Position numbers and translations under genes: made by a program
In this document: piece after piece, positions 10,166 to 21,677 of the stretch
Position numbering within the stretch: position 1 is the stretch's first letter
Layout of the letters: the number at the start of each line of letters is the position of its first letter
NCBI GenBank assembly: GCA_016617785.1
Contig: JADILM010000006.1
Span: 1,488,001-1,552,000, forward strand
DNA length: 64,000 nt
Direction: 5' to 3'
From: Sporobolomyces roseus
Taxonomy: Eukaryota > Basidiomycota > Microbotryomycetes > Sporidiobolales > Sporidiobolaceae
The notes under the pieces: generated by a model
Database searches by the model: none
The model's input: only the letters and a program-made list of their open reading frames with translations
What the model was told of the DNA's origin: nothing

Positions 10166-12063
10166 ATGTCGAGCGTACTGAGTGAACGACAGAAGGAAGA
10201 ACTGTAAGTAGTGCTTCTATTCTCGAGCGGCAGTTTCCAGCTAATCGGAGTGAGATTGATTTCTAAGGCATAAATCGTTACTTGACTATCTGAACTCGAA
10301 TGGGTTTCACGAGACGGTTGCTACATTCAAGCAAGAGTCGGGACAGGCAGAGTTTCAACCAGATCCGAAAGCGAAATGGAGTGGATTGTTGGAGAAGAAA
10401 TGGACGAGTGTAATCAGATTACAGAAAAAGGTTCGTCTTGCTCTCCCTTTCCTCTCGACTCCTGCTCGCCAACAGCAATTGATAGGATAAAAGTGGAACA
10501 GATTATGGAGTTGGAAACGCGGAATTCTCAATTACAAGAAGAACTAGCTACGGCACCTTCGAAACGACCCTCCGCTTCTTCTCCCGATTGGACCCCTCGA
10601 GCACCTGCTCGGTACACTCTCTCTGGTCATAGATCACCAGTGACGAGAGTCACGTTTCATCCATTGTTCAATATCGTCGTCAGTGCGAGTGAGGATTCGA
10701 GTATCAAAGTGTATGATTGGGAAACGGGCGATTTCGAGAGAACGGTCAAAGGTCACACGAAAGCAGTACAGGATGTAGATTTCGATTCGAAAGGAAACTT
10801 ACTGGGTCAGTCTATATTTCGACTTCACTCGGACTCGAGAGGATGCTCATAGTTCACGGTGATGTAGTATCTTGCTCTTCGGATTTGACTGTGAAAATTT
10901 GGGATACCAACAACGATTGGAAGAACGTGAAAACTCTTTACGGTCATGATCATTCAATATCTTCTGCAAAGTTCTTACCGAACGACGATTTCATTGTGAG
11001 TGCGAGTAGGGATCGGACAATCAGAGTTTGGGAAGTTTCAAGCGGGTACGTTTTTTTCCCTTCTTTTTCTTCTCGCTCGTTGATAGATCTGAGGCGAAGA
11101 AACTGATCAGAGCTTGGTGAATAGGTTCTGCGTCAAGACATTCTCGGGTCATACGGAATGGGTTCGAAGTGTGGTACCGAGTTCAGATGGTCGGCAGTTA
11201 GTTAGTTGTTCTTCAGATCACGTGAGTCTACATCAACTTCTCATTGTGCGATGTCAATACAAGAGGGAGAGCTGATCAGGATGGTGAGCTTACAGACTTC
11301 ACGGATATGGGATGGTCAAACTGGAGAAACGAAATCAGAGTTCAGAGGTCATGACAATGTCGTCGAAGTAGCAGTATTTGCTCCTGTCGCTTCATATCCT
11401 GCGCTGAGAGAACTAGCAGGAATCGCCGTGAGCCTCCATCCTGATTCGGCATTCGATTGACATTTTTGCTGACAGAATGCTGAGACTTCACAGCCACCAA
11501 CAGGGAGAGCAGCGGCTGAAGCGAAACAAGTGGGACTGTTTGCAGCGACGGGATCTCGAGACAAGACGATCAAGATTTGGGATTCAGTGAGCGGTCAATG
11601 TCTGAAAACTCTTGTCGGTCGTGAGTTTTGCTCTCTCTTTCTCTGTCTCTCGATTAGCTTCTTGACTCATGCGCTCTCTCTCGACAGATGACAATTGGGT
11701 ACGAGCGTTGATCTTCCACCCTTCTGGAAAATTCCTCATCTCAGCATCCGACGACAAGACGATTCGAACATGGGATTTAGCGAGTGGACGATGTTTGAAA
11801 ACGGTTGAAGCGCATGATCATTTCGTTACTACTATGGCTTGGGGACGAGCACCTGCTGGAGGTACAGGAGGAGGAGGAGGAACGAGTAATGGAGTTCAAA
11901 CGAATGGGAACTCGAATGGTGTCCCAAATCCTGAAACTGCTCAATTCGTCAATGTCGTCGCTACTGGATCTGTCGATCTCACAGTCAAGGTATGTCCCCA
12001 CTCTATTTCTCTGATGCTCTGAGTAAAGCTGACGAGGTCATTGTGCAGATCTGGACACCGTAG
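10166..12063 (+). CDS. PAC1: LIS1/PAC1/NudF dynein regulator
   Basis: Nuclear-distribution protein that binds the dynein motor and supports nuclear migration and spindle positioning. The N-terminal LisH motif ([20 protein letters not shown]) spans the first intron. A short coiled coil follows ([15 protein letters not shown]), then a seven-bladed WD40 propeller. Blade signatures include [77 protein letters not shown] and [16 protein letters not shown]. About nine exons; the last encodes only IWTP and the stop at 12061-12063. A Gly/Asn-rich insertion ([13 protein letters not shown]) lies in the last blade near 11870-11930, a common place for a loop expansion. Total length of about 450 residues matches the family. 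Confidence 0.95.
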
Positions 12064-12567
12064 AACTCGCTCACATCTGAACAATGTTATCGATAAACTT
12101 TCGACTTTCTCACTACTACAATCCTCTTACCCTATCACACTCGTTCATATTTGCTTACTGCTACTCCTAACTCTCTGTCATCAACCCTCGCAACAATAGC
12201 TATCTAATTCGTATTTCTAGTACCCCCAATCTGCAAAATTCAGTTTTTTGATACCTCTCATTTTCGGATGACTCGTCTCGAGAGAAGTCGTAAGAAGGGT
12301 TCAATAGGATAAACTCTGTGGGAAAATGTTGCGAAGTTTGAGGGAGCCGGGAGCCGCGGCTTCGTCTCTCTTCCTCTCTTCCTTTCTCTCCTCATTCTTC
12401 CGCTTCTTCGCTCTCCTTCTCGAATTGAATATCATAGACAACTTCTTCAAGTCCTCTCAACACCTCTGGATTTAGCTTACAGCTTCTAGTCGCCCTCTTT
12501 CCACCTATCTTTCATCAAACTTTCGTCAACTCTCCCTCATCCATCACCTCAAACAACAGACGACACC
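12064..12567. promoter_or_regulatory. Intergenic: PAC1 3' end and thiolase promoter
   Basis: 504 bp between same-direction genes. A pyrimidine-rich stretch at about 12360-12425 (repeated CTCTCTTCC) probably belongs to the thiolase promoter. No other element is recognised. Confidence 0.35.
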
Positions 12568-14243
12568 ATGAACCCTTCAGCAGCTCGACGTGCCGTAGCA
12601 GATGTACTCAAGAAGCGTCCAGATGACATTGTCGTGCGCCAATCTCTCCTCATCATCTCTCGCTTCAACTGACTTTGGCTGACCTCGCTCCCACTTCGAT
12701 TCCGGATAGATTGTGACTGCTCTTCGAACTCCCATTGGAAAGTTCCGTGGTGGTCTCAAGGACATGCATGCAGAGGTGAGCGAAACCTCCCCCCCCTCTT
12801 TTTGTCGGTTGATCATTTTCCGACTGAAACCTCACCCGGTTCTTCATGGAAATACAGGAACTACTCGCACATGTATTGAGGTCGACGAGGGAGAGATTGG
12901 AGGGAATGGGAGTGGACGTCAAGGGTGGTGCAGTCGAAGATATTCACAACGGAAATGTATTGATGGAATTGGGAGGTGCGAAGAGTGGTCGATTAGCTTC
13001 TCTTGATGCTGGGTATGTTCAATGGACACTCCCGAGTCTGGCACGCCTAGCTGACAATCGTGTCATTTCATCGAACATAGATTCCCTATCGTTTCGGGAT
13101 TCAAATCCGTCAACCGACAGTGCGCTTCTTCGCTTCAAGCCGTCACGGATATCGCCATCTCGATTAAGGCTGGTCTCATCGATATGGGTATCGCTTCTGG
13201 ATCAGAGCACATGACCCGAGATTACGGAGTGAGTCGAAACTCTCCCTTTTCCTATCCCGCATCGCGAGCTCATCTTGACTTGAATCATTACTCAGACTCG
13301 AGCCATTCCCGCCGGTATCTCTCCTTACATCGCCAAATCGTCGAACCAAGATGCTCGAGATTGTCTCGCTCCCATGGGCTCGACGAGTGAAGCTGTCGCC
13401 GAAAAGTACAACATCCCTCGACAAAGACAAGACGAATTCGCAGTCAAGTCACACGCAAAAGCGAAGAAGGCCCAAGACGATGGGTTATTCGCAAAAGAGA
13501 TCGTTCCCATCAAAGTTCGAAAAGTTACGCCAGCTGAGGGAGACAAAGCAGAATCAATCGAGGAAGTGACGATCTCGAAGGACGAAGGTATTCGACCACA
13601 AACAACGATGGAGTCCCTCGCGAAGCTCAAGACCGTCTTCAAAGAGAACGGAACTGGTACCGCTGGAAACTCTTCTCAAATCTCGGATGGAGCCTCCGCT
13701 TTGACTCTCGTTCGTCGAGATGTCGCCGAAAAGTTGGGTCTCAAACCAATTGCGAAATGGGTTGGAAGTGCGGTTGTCGGTGTACCTCCGATCATTATGG
13801 GTGTAGGACCTGCTTACGCTACACCGAAACTCCTCGAACGATTCGGACTCAAGACTGCAGACGTCGATTTGTGGGAGTTGAACGAGGCATTCGCGAGTCA
13901 GTCGTTGATGGTCATGGATACTCTCAAGCTCGATCAAAGCAAGGTCAACCCTAAAGGAGGAGCTATCGCATTAGGGTGAGCCGATCTTCCGAACGGATCT
14001 TTGCGAATTTGTCGAAACTAACTCTTTTCGTTCATAGTCACCCTCTCGGAGCTACTGGTGGACGTCTCCTCACTTCTCTAATCACGGAACTTCAACGAAC
14101 AGGCAAGGATATCGGAGTAGCGACACTTTGTATGGGAACTGGAGCCGGAAAAGCCACTCTCATTGGTGCGCTTTCTGCCTCATCTCTAAGCTTTCTCGCG
14201 TGCATGCACTGATATTCGACGTTGGCTCATAGCTCGAGAGTGA
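12568..14243 (+). CDS. 3-ketoacyl-CoA / acetyl-CoA thiolase
   Basis: Thiolase that cleaves 3-ketoacyl-CoA with CoA to acetyl-CoA, or runs in reverse. The sequence starts MNPSAARRAVADVLKKRPDD and reads into IVTALRTPIGKFRGG. All three thiolase signatures are present: the acylated Cys in NRQCASSLQA, the catalytic His in GGAIALGHPLGATGGR and the second Cys in CMGTGAGKA. About seven exons; the largest is 13374 to about 13977 and the last encodes only ARE before the TGA at 14241. About 415 residues, close to peroxisomal POT1 enzymes by overall pattern. The stretch before KKRPDD is only 14 residues long, whereas POT1 proteins carry a longer PTS2-bearing leader. I see no PTS2 (R/K-L/V/I-x5-H/Q-L/A) and the C terminus is not a PTS1. 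It may be a cytosolic paralog, or an upstream exon is missing from this model. Confidence 0.92.
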
Positions 14244-14512
14244 ATGAGGACAAGGGCGAGAATTCAAGGTTATTTCAGTCTTTCGTCGTTTTCGTACATT
14301 TTCTTTTTGTTTCTTAGTGATTCGTGGGAAATTCGCACTATTCGATACCGTTCGCGTCCAATTTGATCCCTTGGGAGTCAAACGAGAGTCGCTAGTAGAT
14401 GCAGCCGAAAAAGGAAGCCGTCGCCCAACTTTAGACGAGAGGGCGACCGCTCTCAATTTCCCGCTTTTCACTCTCCTTCGACGAAAAATCAACCTGTGGA
14501 GTTCCCGTTCAA

Positions 14513-16705
14513 ATGACAGTCTCTTCAGAGACTACGGTAGATAGTCAAGCCACCGCTGGACCGCCGGCACGCTCGCGCGCTTCTCGCCTCCTCCTCAAAC
14601 ATCTCATCTTCGGAAGGCAAGAACAAGCCTTCAACGGACAAGGAGAGAAGCAGCAAGGGTCTCAGGATATAGATAATGGTCATAGGAAGGATTTCGGCTT
14701 CTTACCAATCCCTCGGCGGTGTCATTTCGATGAGAATTTCAAGTTTACAACTTCCCTCAACGTTATGCTCGCTATGACTTCGACTCTTACAGTCGCAAAC
14801 ATCTATTGTACGTCCTCTCTGACCCCGCTTATACTCTTCACTGACTCGAGATTATCGTAGATCCTCAACCTGTGGGTCCAACGTCGAAATTAGGTTGAAA
14901 CCGCGGCTCACTCTTCGTTTCCTTCTGCAGATTCTTGTTCAATTGTCCGAAAGATACGATGTCACCTATGATAGAGTGACCCTCGTAACGTCCTTGATAC
15001 AGGCAGGCTATCTTTGTGGAGTACGTCGAAATTCTTCTTTTTCTATCGTGTGCAATTCGCTAATCTCGTTCCCCTCTTCCCCAGCTGGTCTTCATTACAC
15101 CTCTCGGCGATCTCGTTCGACGTCGTGGATTACTACTTTTACTCGTCCTGTGTACTGCCGCAATCTCGCTAGGTCAAGCCCTCGCACCAAATTTCGCAGG
15201 ATTCGAAGCTCTCTCGTTCATCCAGGGTATCGTCACTGTATGTCCACCCCTATCAACCTCGAATCACTCAGCTCACGAGACTCTCTGAAACCGCAGGTTA
15301 CTCCCCAGATCCTCAACCCTCTCACCGCAGATCTCGCTCCACAACATCGAAGGTCAACGGCAATTTCCATCACTGTTAGTGGATTGATCTTGGGAATGGT
15401 TTTAGGTCGAGTGTTCTCCGGTATTCTCACGAGGTTCACAGCGTCTCCTAATAATATATATTACTTCGCATCGGCTACTCAATTCTCCCTCCTCTTCTTA
15501 CTCTACTTCTTCCTACCCGACTTTCCCAAGAAACGAACTGGCCTCAATTACTTCGAGATCCTCTGGAGGTACGCTCATCTCTCTCTGTTGGAACTACCTG
15601 AGTTCGCTGACCATTTCCTCGTGAATATCTTCAGTATGGTCAAATTATTCTTCACTCAACCCGTTCTCATGCAAGCTTGTTTCGTCGGTCTATTATCCTG
15701 CGCCATCTTTGTTAGTTGGTGGACATCCCTCACTTTCCTCCTCAACGACGCTCCATTTCGCTACAATACGTGAGCTCCATCATTCCCTCGTCTGAACTCA
15801 TGAACGAACCTGACTCTTTCGATGCTATACCTAGCTTCGAGATAGGGCTTATGGGAGTAACTGGAGTTGTCGCAGTAGCGTGGGCACCATTCGCTGGGAG
15901 GTTCACCGATCGATTGAACCCTTGGGTTGTCTCATTCGCAGCATTAATTGGTCAACTCTGTACGGGAGCAATCGCGATTGGTGCTGCTGGACTCAATCTA
16001 GCGCCGGTGATCATCGTTTGTATTTGTGAGTAGCGTCATTCGTTGACACGAAAGGAAAAGGGGACTGACGAACTTTGTGCGGACAATGATGAGTCGTCGA
16101 TGTGTTTCAACAAACCATGACTCTCGGTCAGCAAGCAAGGATCTACGCGTAAGCTATCAAACAGTCCTCTCAATTCCGACAGATACTGATCCTCTCAGCT
16201 TCGTACTAACAGCATTGATCCTCTGAGTCGAGGTCGAATCAACGGGTCCGTTCTTTCGTTTTCTCTTTCTGTCTCTCTCCTTCGACCTAAGTTGACACCA
16301 CTCCTTCCTTCCAATAGGGTATACATGGCTTTCGTCTTTGCCGGTCAAGCTACGGGTTCAAGTGCAGGACCTAGATTGTTCTTAAGATTCGGTTGGAGAG
16401 CGTGTTACGCACTTCATCTCGGATTCAACGTGCTCGCCTTATTGATCCTATTAGCGAGAGGACCTAGTGCGAAGGGATGGATAGGGTGGAGTGGGAATTA
16501 TAGTTTGAGGAAAGCGAGACCGAGGGAGGGGAAGGAAGGGGAGGAAACGGTCGTCGAACTGGAGAGGAAGGAAGAGAAAGAGGAGGCGATAAGTGTCGAG
16601 GAAGGGGAGATGGGATTGAGGGGTGTGCAAGGGCCAGAAATAGTGGGAGAGGATGCGCTTGCGAAGGGAACAGAGGAGGAGAATCGACGGACGAGTTCAA
16701 GTTGA
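14513..16705 (+). CDS. MFS transporter (paralog of 59702-61752)
   Basis: Major facilitator transporter of unknown substrate; I judge from hydrophobic segments that it has 12 TM. The cytoplasmic N terminus (MTVSSETTVDSQATAGPPAR) leads to the motif KDFGFLPIPRRC just before TM1, shared with the paralog. Motif A appears as TPLGDLVRRRG in the TM2-3 loop and again as FAGRFTDRLNPW after TM8. Other landmarks are VTPQILNPLTADLAPQHRR, FFLPDFPKKRTGLNYFEIL, SRGRINGVYMAFVFAGQATG and RGPSAKGWIGWSGNYSL. The charged C-terminal tail is Glu-rich. About ten exons, including an 11-nt microexon at 14861-14871. The TGA is at 16703-16705. Resembles bacterial-like MFS members related to YNFM permeases, but I cannot assign a substrate. 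Confidence 0.88.
14861..14871 (+). other. 11-nt microexon in MFS transporter
   Basis: The exon ATCCTCAACCT lies between introns of 53 nt (14808-14860) and 59 nt (14872-14930). Splicing gives IYYPQPILVQLSERY. The paralog near 60091 reads YHQPILVQLSERY from one continuous exon, which supports the microexon and shows that only this copy has the second intron. Confidence 0.75.
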
Positions 16706-16869
16706 TGGATCCGCTGTAGAATGTAGACTCGTATGTGTTATCTCCTTGTTGTTATATCATTTTCATATCGTATCGTTCTCGTCCATTTGAGATTCTGCTT
16801 GCGAGACCAAGTTGCGAATCTACTTTAACTTTCGACTCCAACCATGTCAACTCATCGATCCCGGCTACG

Positions 16870-19550
16870 ATGAACGATGATCAAGAATCAGACTATGGTT
16901 CTGAATTAGACTACACGGATGCCGTCCTCTTAGATCGACTAGATGCGTTACCATCATCTACAAACGATCTTCATCAGATCAATCAACAACGCGTCACGCA
17001 GCCTGAGGAGCTTCCTAGCTTGAGTAGAGAACAAACAGAAGCTATCCTGATAGAGCTACAGCCGCAGGAGAAGGAGGTAGAGGAGGATAAGAGGAGTTTA
17101 TGGTTAGTCTTTTGCCTCTTCTCACTCTTCTAGTAATTGGACCGAAGTGCTGAAGTAGCAAAGAGCACAGGGAAAGGTATAGGAAGCGGAGAGGATGGGG
17201 AGCTTTGAGCGTTTCAGATTTCGCTAGTCCAACTTGGTGCGAGGTGAGTTTGCTTCTCACTAATTACGCTCCCCCCTTCTGCATGTCGTTGATGAACTCG
17301 CTCACAGTATCAACACACCTATCGACTCGCCTCTAAGCCTTGGCTCCCACCCCTCGAACGCCCAGCGACTATAACGACTTCTAGAGGTCTCGAAATACTT
17401 GTCGATTCTACGAAAACAGTCAGACGTGAAAGGGTATTAGTGGGAGGAACGAAAGTTCATGCAAAAATCGAGAAGAGTGTCATGGGGGATGTTGAACAGA
17501 TCAAGGTTGAGACGGAAGGAGGAGAGAGTTGGTGGAGTTTGAGGATTCTGAATACGATCGTCTCATTGATGATTCTGATCGAGAAGGGTAGAGTCGTGAG
17601 TACTGCACTCTCGTCTTACTCGATGTTCAACCGAAGCTGAGTCCGATGAGATTGAGCTTCACAGCGAGAAGTACCGGTCGTTGGGTTCGTAGGAGATCAT
17701 TTAGTTTTCGGAGTTATCGACGAAATCGATAGAAGAGAGATCACCATCCCACCACCTCCAGTCGCTTCGACCACGACCCCGCAACCAGCTCCTTCGACTC
17801 CTCAACCAAAGAAATCGAAATCATCTCCCTCCAAATTGAAATCCACTTCCTCTTCCAAGAACGGCTCGCCCTCAAAGAAGAATGATCAATCGACTCTGCA
17901 CGCATTCTTCTCTCCCTCTCTCATCAAATCAACACCATCAAGCTCGTCCGACAAAGGCAAGGGCAAAGCTGTTGAACCAGAGTCGAGTTTTCGATCCGAC
18001 GACGCATTCATGGATCTGACTTCAGACGATGACGCAGCCGATCTCGCGGCTTTAGCAGAAATCGAAGAACTCGAAAGGATTCGAAACGAGCCTGAGAAAC
18101 AACCAGAGAAGAAAACGAGATGGGGTTATGTCATTTCAGACACAAAAACTCGGTGAGTTCTCTGTCTATTCCATCTCACTCCCGCTGACTGACGAATGTG
18201 AGTACGTTTAGATTCAATCGATCGCTACCACCAGAATCCGATACTCTCTCCTCACGACTCCAACTAATGCTCTACCACCGACTCTTCACCTCTCTCCTTC
18301 AACCCGAACCTCCTCCCTCCCCTAGCCTTAGCCCGTCTTCTCTCCTTCCCACTCACTCCGACATTCTCCCATCAGGTTCTTTCCCCTGGTCGAAACTCTA
18401 CGAGAAATTCTCCCTCTCCCCCTCGTTATCACTCCCTCCTACTTTCCTCTCGGCGATTGAACCCATCGTCATTGGATCAGAACTTGGAGAGCTACTGGGA
18501 GAGGCAAAGACGTTGGGTGACTTCGTTGTTGCTTTGGGAAGGGTTGGGAGTATGCTCGGTGCGAAAGAAGGAGAAGGGGAGGTGTTGGAGAGGGAGTGCG
18601 AGATTAGTTATGTATTGAGAGAGGAGGAGGGTGGGAAGTGGAAAGGAAGGAGGAGTGCAAAGAAGAAGAAAGGGAAAGGGAAGGTAGATGAGATGCAGCG
18701 AGATGAAGAAGCGGATCTTGAAGCTGCTATCAAACTGAGCTTACTAGATTCGCGCGGGAAAGAAGACGATCACAAGCTCGGGCAAGGTTTGAAGGAACTC
18801 GAGCTCTCGAATCCGTTGGAAGAGGAAGAGGAAATAGAGGATTCTCAATTACCTTTCCTTGCGAACCCTTCCTTACCTCTACCTTTCGATTTACCACCTC
18901 CTTCAGTATCTCAACAGTCGACAGATGGCGTAATGGAGGAGGACGGACCAGTTTCAGTGTTTTCGCTACCGACGAATTCTCAGGCGAATCAAGAGGGAGT
19001 GACACCGAGACCTGCCATGACGTTGAGATCTAGATCGAACGGTCGTTACAATCTACGACAGCAGAAACCTATCGCCTCAGCTTCGAAAGCTACTTCGACC
19101 GCTTCCAATCCTCGCTCAATGTCTCCTCTCGAACGGCCTCAAGCTAGCTCTAACACGTCCCCTTCGCGTCTGCCCGTCACAACCGACTCGGTAATCTCAA
19201 CTATCCCTCCTTTGACGAATCCTACCTCCTCTCCCCCTTCTCCCACCTCACCAGTCTTAATCGGTACCTCTCGCTTCCCACTCCAGCTTCCTCTCCTCTC
19301 CTCCCACTTATCCCGCACGCTCTCCTACTGGACCGGACAAAGAGAGCCTGTCGGAGTCTCCATTGATCAGGTCAAGCGATGTCGGACTTGCGAATTCGAA
19401 GATGGTTGCGAGTGGAGAGAGGGGAAAGCGAGGGAAATGGAGGAAAAGGGGAGGGAGCGGAAGAGAGCGAGAGAAGAGGAGGTTGAACGGAGGAAGGGGA
19501 GTAAGAGGAAGAGTGTCGAGGTCGAGATCGAAGTGGAGAAGGATTATTGA
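16870..19550 (+). CDS. EXO5: Exonuclease V (EXO5/DEM1), Fe-S nuclease
   Basis: Single-strand DNA exonuclease of the PD-(D/E)XK fold with a [4Fe-4S] cluster, acting in mitochondrial or nuclear DNA maintenance. The ATG at 16870 gives MNDDQESDYGSELDYTDAVL. The first cluster Cys is in SPTWCEYQHTYRL (around 17210-17320); the other three are in the C-terminal KRCRTCEFEDGCEWRE (around 19375-19415). The catalytic D-x-K appears as VISDTKTR at about 18130-18152. About six exons, giving roughly 800 residues, longer than human EXO5 (about 370) or yeast EXO5 (about 585). The extra length is disordered Ser/Pro and Lys/Glu insertions. One insertion carries QSTLHAFF, a PCNA-binding (PIP) consensus, at 17887-17910. 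It is convergent with the SET gene, with the stops 84 bp apart. Confidence 0.9.
17887..17910 (+). other. PIP-box motif within EXO5
   Basis: The codons spell Q-S-T-L-H-A-F-F, an exact match to the PCNA-interacting consensus Q-x-x-(L/I/M)-x-x-(F/Y)-(F/Y). It sits in a Ser/Lys-rich, probably unstructured insertion preceded by basic residues (SPSKKND). The match is seen; PCNA binding is inferred. Confidence 0.7.
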
Positions 19551-19634
19551 CGAAGGGATGTGATCTTGTTTTTTTTTGCTTGTGAAGAATATCGAAGTAA
19601 AACTCTTTGTTGTTGTGCTGCTATTTCACTGTTG

Positions 19635-21465
19635 TTATCGATCATCCTGACCCTCAGAGATACTCCTCGCAATAATTTCTTCTCCTTTCCAAATCTCCCT
19701 GATCATCCTCAACCACTCGCTAACTTCCTTCACCTCTCGTTTCTCTTCGTCTTGTAGCCCTTTCTCCTCTTCAATCCACTCCATCTCGATCTCATCACAC
19801 CTTTTGACACCTTCTTCGCATTCAACAAGGAGGTTCTTTGCGATCGCTTTCAAACTGGCTTGAACTTTCTTCTCGTTCAAATGAGAGACTTGATCGATAG
19901 ATCCGGAGAGGAGGTCGTAGAATGGTGCGAGGGACTCTGAGGAGAGGCTGAGGGAGGAATGGGAGGGTAGTCGGAGGTGGAGAAGTCGGAGTGCGATGAG
20001 GACTCGCCAGGACGGTGAGGGAGGGTGAGATTGGAATGTCATATCACTGCGAGAACAGACTCACTTCAGCATCCCGGTAACAAGAAGAGATCAAGAAGCA
20101 TCGAGAAACTCACCCCCAGTAATCAGCATCTTTGAGAACTCCAATCTTGAGCTTCCCTTCTTCACCTTGACTCTCGAACAATCCCTCGACATACCGATCG
20201 ACATTGAGCGAGTTGTATTCGTTCCCCCTAGATCCTTCTTCGTCATCGTTACCAATGATGAATCCATATTCGCTTAGCAAGAACGAGTCGTCGTGCCCTC
20301 CGTAGGAAAACGCCAATTCCTCTCCCTTTTTCACTTTCTGATCAGGGGAAGAACGAGATGGAGTCGAGAATGTGAGAGCTGTTGTTGTCGGGTGAGGACA
20401 GGTTTGGAGTGAGGGTCGGTGATTGATCATGTCGATTACGGGAGCCAAAGTTAGGTTGTTTTCTTTCTTCGTGCTAACGGAGGAAGGGAGGTCGAAATAG
20501 ATGCAACGAGTGTTGACTGAGGGAAGTAAGACTCGTTAAATGGTGACAATATTGCGAAGAGGAGACCGGGGAGACTGACCGTTCAACCATCCGAGTAAGA
20601 AGTCGAAGAATCCGAATCTCTCATCTTCTCCCAATCTGTGTTCGTTCTGCGTAATATCATCAGAACTGTGTTAGATGGTCGCAAAACAACCATAACCGCA
20701 GAGAATACTCACCCATACTCTCTGTACCTCTTTCCAATCCTTCCCAAAGCGTTCCTCGATCGTATCCACCCTTTCCCTTACTCCTCTTCCCATAAGGTCC
20801 AACAATTTCCCATACCTCTTCCTTCTCTTCACCTCTACCTCCTTCCTCTCCTTCATCGAGATATCCTCGTCATCAATCCCATAGTCCAACTTGAGTTTGG
20901 AATGAGATTTCGAAAGAATCCACCAAGTTAAAGGATGTGAAGGGAAGGATCTAGGCAGACTCGCGATAAATGGCCAATATTTGTCTCTGTTCTCCTTCTC
21001 TTTCCCTTTGCCTTTACTTGGTTTCGAGGCGGGAGAAGAGAAGAGATGTTTTCGGAATTGGAGGGCGAGGTGAAGGGAAAGGAGTTGGGTCGCGTTCAAT
21101 TGACCCTGCGTGAAGGGGGAAGGGTAGAGTGGGATGAGGGTCTGGAGGTTGAGTAATGCTTGATTCGGGATCGAGATGAGGAGACTTGAAGGCTGAAAAG
21201 GAATTACAGGAAGATCAGTGAATCTCAACTATAAGAACTGAAGATTGGACGAAAGCTTACGGGTAGGTCAGTACGAGCTACAAGACCCCTTCCGGCTATG
21301 TATTTGCTCAATGTAGTCAGTAGCTGCAAGTAGACTTCGTTTTCAAGATGAAGGTTGCTCACCAGAGTTGTGGACTAGCTCCGTGTTCTGTTCCACTACA
21401 GAGCCATCGAATTGATCTAACCAGGCCAGTAGCGAGGTCCAAATCGGGTCGAAGTTGGTTGACAT
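19635..21465 (-). CDS. SET-domain protein lysine methyltransferase (RKM/SETD6-like)
   Basis: Class V methyltransferase of the Rubisco-LSMT/SETD6/RKM type, which methylates lysines of non-histone (often ribosomal) proteins. The ATG at 21465 gives MSTNFDPIWTSLLAWLDQFD. The SET start is SAGRGLVARTDLPPSSLLIS, joined across introns near 21280-21360 and 21193-21260. An insertion in the SET domain follows (SKGKGKEKENRDKYWPFIAS). The cofactor motif is PVIDMINHRPSL and the catalytic end is FSYGGHDDSFLLSEYGFIIG. The C-terminal half is helical and fits the Rubisco LSMT substrate-binding domain. About six exons, roughly 500 residues. The substrate cannot be told from sequence. Confidence 0.85.
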
Positions 21466-21677
21466 GTTGAGGGAGGAGAGAAAGAGAGGAAATCGGTTGA
21501 AGAGCGGGTTGTCTACAGTCTCTTGACAGCTTAGACACCGCAGTCTGAATGATTTTATTGGGAGATACGATCCTCAGGAGGGAGAAGCGGAGAATGAAGC
21601 GGAAAGAACGAGTCTCAACTCGAAGATGTCTTTCGCAAAATTACAAACTACCTTGTTTCATGATTCAATCATCTTAT

